A stretch of DNA of 43,422 nt from Streptomyces sp. CBMA156 (GTDB taxonomy: Bacteria; Actinomycetota; Actinomycetes; Streptomycetales; Streptomycetaceae): positions 1 through 43,422 of the forward strand of contig NZ_MSJQ01000422.1 in assembly GCF_014596515.1 (NCBI RefSeq). Reading direction: 5' to 3'. A program made the translations under genes and the position numbers. The notes beneath the pieces were generated by a model, which did no database searches, was not told where the DNA came from, and was given only the letters and a program-made list of their open reading frames with translations. Shown here in pieces: positions 1-12,700 of this stretch (position 1 is its first letter; the number at the start of each line of letters is the position of its first letter).

Positions 1-3000
1 CTGCTGGTGAGCACCAGGTGCTCGGCGCCGTTGGCGGCCGCCCAGCGGGCGACGTGGCCGCCGAGGGCGCCGGTGCCACCGGTGATCAGGATCGTGCCGC
101 GCGGCGTCCACGAGCCGCCCGCCTGGTCGGCGAGCGAGGAGCGGACGAGGCGGCGGCCGAACACGCCGGTCGCGCGGACCGCGAGCTCGTCCTCCCCGCC
201 CTGGCCTGACAGCACGTCGGCGAGGCGGGTGACGGCACGGTCGTCGACGGTGCCGGGCAGGTCGACCAGGCCGCCCCAGCGGTTCGGGTGCTCCAGGCCG
301 GCCACCCGGCCGAGGCCCCAGACCTGCGCCTGCGCGGGGTCGGCGGCGAGGTCGGAGCGGCCGACGGAGATGCCGCCGCGGGTGGCGAGCCAGAGCGGGG
401 CCTCGACGGCCGCGTCGCCGAGTGCCTGGACGAGGGTGAGCGTCCCGGCGAGCCCGGCGGGCACGAAGGGGTGGGCGGCGTGCGGGGCGGCGTCGAAGCC
501 GAGCAGCGACAGCACGCCGTTCGGCGGGGTGTCACCGGCCGCCGCGCGGATCCGCTCGGCGAGCGCGGCGCGGTCGGTGTCGGCGGCGTCCCACTCGACC
601 CGCACGGCCACGCCGCCGCGCGCCGTCAGGGCACGCTCGGCGGCGGGCACCCAGGCGTCCCCGGCGGCCTCGCCGGCCGGGACGACCAGCAGCCAGGTGC
701 CGGAGACGCCGGCGGTGGGGGCGGAGGAGAGCGGCTTCCAGGTGACGCGGTAGCGCCACGAGTCGACGGTGTTCCGCTGCCGGCTCTGCCTACGCCAGGT
801 CGACAGCACGGGCAGCGCGGCCTCCAGCCAGGCCGGCTCGGCGCCGTCGACGGCGAGCGCGGCGGCGAGGGCGGCGGTGTCCTCCCGCTCGACGGCCTCC
901 CAGAAGCGCGTCTCCTCGGGAGCGGCGCCGCTGACGGCGGCCGGCTTCTCGGGCGCGGCCGACTCCAGCCAGTAGCGCTGGTGCTGGAAGGCGTACGTCG
1001 GCAGGTCGATGCGGCGCGCGCCGCGACCGGCGAAGACGCCGTCCCAGTCGAGCACCGCGCCCCGGGTGTGCAGGCCGGTGACGGCCTGGGTGAAGGTCTG
1101 GGTCTCGGGGCGGTCCTTGCGCAGGACGGGAGCGAAGTGGCCGTCCGTGATCTCCTGGGCGAGGGCCGACAGGGTGCCGTCCGGGCCCAGCTCCAGGAAG
1201 TCGGTGACGCCCTGAGCGGCCAGGTAGGCGATGCCGTCGGCGAAGCGGACCGCCTGACGGACGTGGCGCACCCAGTACTCGGGCGACGTCAGCTCGGTGG
1301 CGAGTTCGCCCGTGACGTTGGAGACGACGGCGAACTTCGGCTCGGAGTAGGTGAGTTCGGACGCCACGGCGCGGAACTCGGCCAGCATCGGCTCCATGCG
1401 CGGCGAGTGGAACGCGTGGCTCACCCGCAGCTGACGACCCTTGCGGCCTTCGCTCTTCCAGTGCTCCAGCACCTCCAGCACGGCGGCCTCGTCGCCCGAA
1501 ACCACCACCGAGGAAGGCCCGTTGACCGCCGCAATGGCGATCTCCGACTCGCGGCCGGCCAGCAGCGGCAGCACCTCGGCCTCGGTGGCCTGGATCGCGG
1601 CCATGGTGCCGCCCGCGGGCAGCGCCTGCATCAGGCGCCCTCGGGCCTCGACCAGCTTGGCCGCGTCGTCCAGGGAAAGGACTCCGGCGACGTGGGCAGC
1701 GGCGATCTCACCGACGGAGTGGCCGACCAGGAAGTCGGGCTTCAGGCCCCACGACTCGACCAGACGGAACAGTGCGACCTCGACGGCGAACAGTGCCGCC
1801 TGTGTGTAGGCGGTCTGGTCCAGCAGCTCGGAAGCCTCGAACACCACGTCCTTCAACGGGAATTCGAAGCGGGAACACACCTCATCGAAGGCGGCGGCGA
1901 ACACCGGGAACGCCTCGTACAGCTCCTGACCCATCCCCGCCCGCTGGCTGCCCTGCCCCGTGAACAGGAAGGCCAGCCCGCCGACCGAACCAGCCGATCC
2001 GGCGACGACACCCGAGCCGGTCCGGTCCTCGGCCACCGCCGCGAGGCCGGCGAGCAGCTCGTCGCGGTCCGCGCCCGAGACGACCGCCCGGTGCTCGAAC
2101 CGGGCCCGCGACAGCGCCAGCGAGTAGCCGACGTCCGTGAGCGGCAGCTCCGGCCGCTCCCCGGCGAAGGCCGCCAGGCGCGCGGCCTGGTCGCGCAGCG
2201 CCGCCTCCGACTTGCCCGACACCACCCACGACACCGGAGCGGTGACGGTGGCCTCCGCCGCCTCCTCGGGCTCCTCCGCCGGAGCCTGCTCCAGGATCAC
2301 GTGGGCGTTGGTGCCGCTGATGCCGAACGAGGACACCGCCGCCCGGCGCGGACGCCCGGCGGCCGGCCAGTCCCGCGCCTCCGTCAGCAGCTCCACCGCG
2401 CCCGCCGACCAGTCGACCTTCGTCGACGGCTCGTCCACGTGCAGGGTCTTGGGCATGACGCCGTTGCGCAGCGCCATGACCATCTTGATGATGCCGCCCG
2501 CGCCGGCGGCGGCCTGGGTGTGGCCGACGTTGGACTTGAACGAGCCGATCCACAGCGGGTTGTCGGCCGGGCGCTCCTGGCCGTAGGTGTTGATCAGGGC
2601 CTGGGCCTCGATCGGGTCGCCCAGGCTGGTGCCGGTGCCGTGCGCCTCGACCACGTCGATCTGGTCGGAGGAGAGCTGCGCGTTGTCCAGCGCCTGGCGG
2701 ATGACGCGCTGCTGCGACGGACCGTTCGGCGCGGTCAGGCCGCTGCTCGCACCGTCCTGGTTGACGGCCGAACCCCGCACCACCGCAAGCACCTTGTGCC
2801 CGTTGCGGCGCGCGTCCGACAGCCGCTCCAGCAGCAGCATGCCGACGCCCTCGGCGAAGCCGGCGCCGTCGGCCCGGTCGGAGAAGGCCTTGCAGCGGCC
2901 GTCGGCCGAGAGGCCGCCCTGGCGGGCGAGGTCGATGAAGGCCTCGGGGGTGGACATGACCGTGGTGCCGCCGGCCAGGGCCATCGTGCACTCGCCGTTG

Positions 3001-3662
3001 CGCAGCGCCTGCGCGGCCAGGTGCAGGGTGACGAGGGAGGAGGAGCAGGCCGTGTCGACGGAGACGGCGGGGCCCTCCAGGCCCAGGGTGTAGGAGATCC
3101 GGCCGGAGGTGACGCTGTAGGCGTTGCCGGTGCTGAGGTACCCCTCGACGTCCTCGGGGAGGCGGTCGAGCCGGGTCGCGTAGTCCTGGTACATCACGCC
3201 CGCGAATACGCCGGTCCGGCTTCCGCGCAGCGAGTGCGGGTCGATTCCGGCGTGCTCGAAGGCCTCCCAGGAGATTTCCAGGAGAAGGCGCTGCTGCGGG
3301 TCCATCGCGAGCGCCTCGCGGGGGGAAATCCCGAAGAAGGCGGGGTCGAACTGCGCGGCTTCGTAAAGGAATCCGCTTTCCCGGTTGTAGAACGTTCCGG
3401 GCTTTTCCCGGTCGGCGCTGTAGAGCCGTTCGATGTCCCAGCCGCGGTCGGACGGAAGGGCGGACACCGCGTCCCTGCCCTCGGCGACCATCTCCCAGAG
3501 TTCCTCGGGGGAATTGGCGCCACCGGGATAGCGGCAGCTCATTCCCACGATGGCAATGGGCTCGTGCGCCCGCGAGTCGGCCTCGTTCAACAGCTGCTTC
3601 GTCTGCTGCAGATCGGCCATTACCCGCTTGAGGTAGTCGCGAAGCTTCTGCTCATTCTGCAT
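1..3662 (-). CDS. Type I PKS, module 7 (KS-AT-KR...), 3' end outside window
   Basis: Extends and reduces the chain received from module 6. The ATG at 3662 opens an N-terminal docking helix (starts MQNEQKLRDYL), then a KS from about residue 33 with active Cys206 (DTACSSSL) and the EAHGTGT and KSNVGHTQ histidine motifs. The AT has Ser649 in GHSVGE and HAFH, so malonyl-CoA is predicted. The post-AT linker runs directly into the structural half of a ketoreductase (RFWEAVERED, then WRRQSRQRN); the NADPH motif TGGTGALGG lies just before the left edge. There is no room for a DH, unlike all other modules here. 1220 whole codons are in the window; the rest of KR, the ACP and anything after them are missing. 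A weak AGAGG lies 9 nt before the ATG. Unlike genes B and C, this gene has its own promoter at 3716-3745, so it heads a separate transcription unit. Confidence 0.95.
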   Translation of the reverse strand, partial: MQNEQKLRDYLKRVMADLQQTKQLLNEADSRAHEPIAIVGMSCRYPGGANSPEELWEMVAEGRDAVSALPSDRGWDIERLYSADREKPGTFYNRESGFLYEAAQFDPAFFGISPREALAMDPQQRLLLEISWEAFEHAGIDPHSLRGSRTGVFAGVMYQDYATRLDRLPEDVEGYLSTGNAYSVTSGRISYTLGLEGPAVSVDTACSSSLVTLHLAAQALRNGECTMALAGGTTVMSTPEAFIDLARQGGLSADGRCKAFSDRADGAGFAEGVGMLLLERLSDARRNGHKVLAVVRGSAVNQDGASSGLTAPNGPSQQRVIRQALDNAQLSSDQIDVVEAHGTGTSLGDPIEAQALINTYGQERPADNPLWIGSFKSNVGHTQAAAGAGGIIKMVMALRNGVMPKTLHVDEPSTKVDWSAGAVELLTEARDWPAAGRPRRAAVSSFGISGTNAHVILEQAPAEEPEEAAEATVTAPVSWVVSGKSEAALRDQAARLAAFAGERPELPLTDVGYSLALSRARFEHRAVVSGADRDELLAGLAAVAEDRTGSGVVAGSAGSVGGLAFLFTGQGSQRAGMGQELYEAFPVFAAAFDEVCSRFEFPLKDVVFEASELLDQTAYTQAALFAVEVALFRLVESWGLKPDFLVGHSVGEIAAAHVAGVLSLDDAAKLVEARGRLMQALPAGGTMAAIQATEAEVLPLLAGRESEIAIAAVNGPSSVVVSGDEAAVLEVLEHWKSEGRKGRQLRVSHAFHSPRMEPMLAEFRAVASELTYSEPKFAVVSNVTGELATELTSPEYWVRHVRQAVRFADGIAYLAAQGVTDFLELGPDGTLSALAQEITDGHFAPVLRKDRPETQTFTQAVTGLHTRGAVLDWDGVFAGRGARRIDLPTYAFQHQRYWLESAAPEKPAAVSGAAPEETRFWEAVEREDTAALAAALAVDGAEPAWLEAALPVLSTWRRQSRQRNTVDSWRYRVTWKPLSSAPTAGVSGTWLLVVPAGEAAGDAWVPAAERALTARGGVAVRVEWDAADTDRAALAERIRAAAGDTPPNGVLSLLGFDAAPHAAHPFVPAGLAGTLTLVQALGDAAVEAPLWLATRGGISVGRSDLAADPAQAQVWGLGRVAGLEHPNRWGGLVDLPGTVDDRAVTRLADVLSGQGGEDELAVRATGVFGRRLVRSSLADQAGGSWTPRGTILITGGTGALGGHVARWAAANGAEHLVLTS

Positions 3663-3715
3663 CTAAAGCAACCTCTTGAGGAGCGCGGCGGGACATCGAC
3701 ATGACTTCACATGCG

Positions 3716-3745
3716 ACGCTAGGAGCTGGCTCCCCGCGGCGGCCA
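3716..3745 (-). promoter_or_regulatory. Promoter of PKS gene D: TGGCCG-18-TAGCGT
   Basis: Read on the minus strand, the -35 candidate TGGCCG is at 3745-3740, the spacer is 18 nt, and the -10 candidate TAGCGT is at 3721-3716. TAGCGT fits the TAGRRT-like -10 of the main Streptomyces sigma factor; the -35 is weak, as expected for an activated promoter. Transcription should start near 3709, leaving about 47 nt before the ATG at 3662. The same spacing occurs at three other promoters in this window. Confidence 0.6.
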
Positions 3746-3779
3746 CCCCTAGCGTCCCTAGTCGCCCCCCTACGACCCC
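3746..3779 (-). promoter_or_regulatory. Activator-like operator: four G-rich tetramers on a 10-bp pitch
   Basis: On the minus strand GGGG occurs at 3779-3776 and 3769-3766, AGGG at 3759-3756 and GGGG at 3749-3746, each start 10 bp from the next; the last one touches the -35 hexamer. Two copies sit in CTAGGG contexts. Tandem boxes one helical turn apart and overlapping the -35 region are typical of a transcriptional activator. The protein is not identifiable from the window. Confidence 0.5.
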
Positions 3780-3831
3780 AGAGGGGCGGGAATGCCGATC
3801 GGCCAGGGGATATTCGGCCCGCCGGGAAGGT

Positions 3832-3855
3832 CGTACGGGACCGAGGTCCGGTACG
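3832..3855. promoter_or_regulatory. 24-bp inverted repeat upstream of the gene D promoter
   Basis: CGTAC, G, GGACC, GA, GGTCC, G, GTACG: two nested arms with a single mismatched pair. It lies between the gene C terminator and the gene D operator. It may be a repressor or activator site, or a structure in the gene C read-through transcript. Its right arm includes TCCGGTACG, also found in the divergent region near 37547. Confidence 0.4.
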
Positions 3856-3932
3856 CGGATACGGGGCGGGGATCCCGGGCGGAGGCGTGGGGCGGAGGTC
3901 CGGTAGAGGGGTGCGGAACAGAGGTGTGGAAC

Positions 3933-3969
3933 GGCCGTCCGGACGGCCGAGGGGCGGCCGTCCGGACGG
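3933..3969. terminator. Tandem GC palindromes after PKS gene C
   Basis: A perfect 16-bp palindrome GGCCGTCCGGACGGCC (3933-3948) is followed after 7 nt by a second copy of its core, CCGTCCGGACGG (3958-3969). It sits about 36 bp beyond the gene C stop and upstream of the gene D promoter. There is no clear T-run, which is common for actinomycete terminators. The two copies could also pair with each other to form one longer stem. A protein-binding function is the alternative. Confidence 0.5.
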
Positions 3970-4004
3970 ATGGGGGTTCCGCGGGCCCTGGCGGGCCCCT
4001 GGGG

Positions 4005-9635
<5,631 letters not shown>

Positions 9636-9666
9636 TTCCGCATCACCTATCGAAGTCAATCTTCGG

Positions 9667-9693
9667 CGGACGGGCCCGGGTTCGACCCGTCCG
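9667..9693. other. Inverted repeat in the gene B-gene C gap
   Basis: CGGACGGG and CCCGTCCG form an 8-bp stem around an 11-nt loop (CCCGGGTTCGA), between gene B's stop and gene C's start. It is next to the stronger hairpin at 9716-9742. It may adjust how much transcript reaches gene C, or stabilise processed mRNA ends. Confidence 0.4.
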
Positions 9694-9715
9694 TCCCCCT
9701 GAGAACAGAACGGCG

Positions 9716-9742
9716 GCCCGGACGGCGCGTGGCCGTCCGGGC
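9716..9742 (-). terminator. Strong hairpin after PKS gene B (terminator or attenuator)
   Basis: An 11-bp perfect stem (GCCCGGACGGC paired with GCCGTCCGGGC) closes a 5-nt loop GCGTG, 12 nt beyond the gene B stop. No T-run follows. Because gene C encodes the next module and I found no matching promoter in the gap, partial termination or an mRNA-processing barrier seems more likely than a full stop. Confidence 0.5.
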
Positions 9743-9753
9743 TCGCCACGGCA

Positions 9754-12700
9754 CTACGCCCCGCCGAACTCCCGCTGGATGATGTCCAGGATCTCGTCGG
9801 CCGTGGCCGACTCGAGGTCGTCGTTCCCGTGCTCGGCCCCGAGAGCCGTGCTCTGGACCTCGTTCCACCTGGCCAGCGCGGCCTGCAACCGGTCCGTGAT
9901 CCGCGCGGCCTCCTCGCCCTCGGGCGAGGCGGCGGCGATCGCGGACTCCAACCGGTCCAGCTCCGACAGCACCGAACCGACGGGCGCGACGGCGGGCTCG
10001 GCGACCCCGCCGACCTCGGCGAGCAGGTACTGCGCCAGGTCCGCCGGGGTGGGGTAGTCGAAGATCAGGGTCGCGGGCAGGCGCAGTCCGGTGAGGGTGT
10101 TGAGCCGGTTGCGCAGCTCGACCGCCGTCAGCGAGTCGAAGCCCAGTTCCTTGAAGCTCCGCTCCGGCTCGATCGCGCCCGAGCCCGCGTGCCGCAGGAC
10201 CTCGGCGACGTTCGACACCACGAGGTCGAGCAGGTGCTCCAGCTGCTCGGCCGCCGGGCGGCCGGCCAGCCGGTCGCCCAGCGACACCGGACCGCTGCCG
10301 GTGCCCGTGCCGGCCTGCGCCACGCGCCGCACCGGTGTCCGGACGAGCTTGCGCAGGATCGCGAAGTCCGGTCCGTCGCTCGGCTGGATCCGGTCCGGCT
10401 CCAGTCCCATCGGGGAGGCGACGGCGAGACCGGCGGACAGCACGACGTCCAGCAGTTCGAGACCCCGCCCGGTCGGCAGCGGGCTCATCCCCGCCTGACG
10501 GATCCGCTCGACGTCCGCGTCCGACAGGCCCTCGGTGATGCCGCTGCGCTGCTCCCAGAAGCCCCACTGGAGCGAACTCGCGACCAGGCCCTCCGCCCGG
10601 CGCTGCTCCGCCAGGGCGTCCAGGAAGGTGTTGGCGGCCGCGTAGTTGCCCTGGCCGGCGTCGCCGAACAGGCCCGCCGAGGAGGAGAACAGCCCGAAGG
10701 CCGCGAGGTCCAGGTCCCGGGTCAGCTCATGGAGGTTGTACGCCGCGTCCACCTTCGGGCGCAGCACCGCCTCCAGCCGCTCCGGCGACAGCGAGGCCAC
10801 CAGGCCGTCGTCCAGCACACCGGCCGTGTGGAACACGGCGGTCAGCGGACGCTCGGCGGGGATGGTGGACAGGAGGCCGGCGAGGGCGTCTCGGTCGGCG
10901 GCGTCGCAGGCGGCGAACTCGACGGTGGCGGCGCCAAGTTCGAGCAGTTCCTCCGTCAGTTCGCGCGCACCGGATGCCGCGGCGCCGCGGCGGCTGGTCA
11001 GCGCCACGTGGCGGACGCCGTGCTCGACCACGAGGTGGCGGGCCACCAGGCCGCCCAGCGTGCCCGCGCCGGTGACCAGCACCGTCCCGGACGGGTCGAA
11101 CTCCACCGGCTGTGCCAAAGCGTCCGAGGCGACCCGCACCAGACGCGGCACCATCACCCTGCCGCCACGCACCGCCAACTGCGGCTCACCCGACGACACC
11201 GCGCCCGTCAGCCGCTCCCACACCGGCGCGACGTCATCAACGTCCAACAGCGTGAACCGGTCCGGGTTCTCCGACTGCGCCGAACGCACCAGACCCCACA
11301 CCGGAGCATGAACCAGATCCCCGACACCCTCACCGTCGACCGCGGCCACCGCACCACGCGTCACGAACACCAGCCGCGAACCCGCGAACCGCGCGTCCTC
11401 CAGCCACTCCCGCACCACACCCAGCGCCCGAACCACAGCCCCGCGCACCACATCCGCCGAAGCCGAACCCGACACCGGCTCCAACGGGAAGAACACCACA
11501 CCCGGAACCGACGAACCCAGCCCCGCCAGACCCCCCTCACCCACAACAGCGAAATCACCAGCCGCAACCGACTCGGACTTCAGCTCCGACCACTCGACCC
11601 GGAACAACGACTCCTCGAAGCCCCCGGCCACCGACAGCTCACCCGCCGGCACCTCACGACGCACCACCGAACGCACCGAGAACACCGGCACACCCGAACC
11701 ATCCGCCGCCACCACGGAATCACCCGACACCCGCACCCGCAGCACCGAAGCACCCGACGCGAAGACCGACACCCCCGACCACGACCACCCCGCACCAGGA
11801 CCCGCCACACCCACAGCCGACTCCATCAGCCCCGGATGAACGACGAACCCCTCCACCGACACACCATCAGCGAGCGCGACCTCGGCGAACAGCTCATCAC
11901 CGACCGACCACACCCCCTCTTCCACAACCCGCGCACCCGCCGGCGGCCACACCGACAGATCGAAGGCCGGCCCCTCCGACACCACCGACAACACACCCAC
12001 CGCATGCACCGTCCACTCGGTCCCGTCACCGGCTCCGTCCGGACGGGAGAAGATCCGCACCTGACGACGGCCGTCCTCGCCGGCCTCGTCCACCGACACC
12101 CGCAGCACGACGCCGCCCTGCTCGGGCACGACGAGCGGAGCCCGCACGGTCAGTTCCTCGACCGTGCCGGCACCGGCCTGGTCACCGGCGTGCACCGCCA
12201 GCTCCACCAGAGCGGACGACGGCACCACCGCCACACCATGCACCCGGTGCTCACCCAGCCACCCGTGCGACTGCAACGACACCCGACCCGCCAGCACCAC
12301 AGCATCCGAGCCCGGCAGCACCACCACCGCACCCACCAGCGGATGACCGGTGCTCCCGAGACCGAGGCTGGTCACGTCCCCGGCCGCAGCCGTCGAACCG
12401 AGCCAGAACCGCTCGCGCTGGAACGCGTAGGTCGGCAGATCCACCCGTCGGCCGCCGCGACCGGCGAACACGCCCGCCCAGTCGAGCGACGCGCCATGGG
12501 CGTGCAGGCCGGTGACGGCTTCGGTGAAGGACAGCGCCTCGGGGCGGTCCTTGCGCAGAACGGGGGCGAAGTGGCCCTCGGCGATCTCCTGCGCCAGCGC
12601 CGACAGGGTGCCGTCCGGGCCCAGCTCCAGGAACGTGGTGACACCCTGCTCCGCCAGGTACGCGACGCCGTCGGCGAACCGGACCGCCTGACGGACGTGG

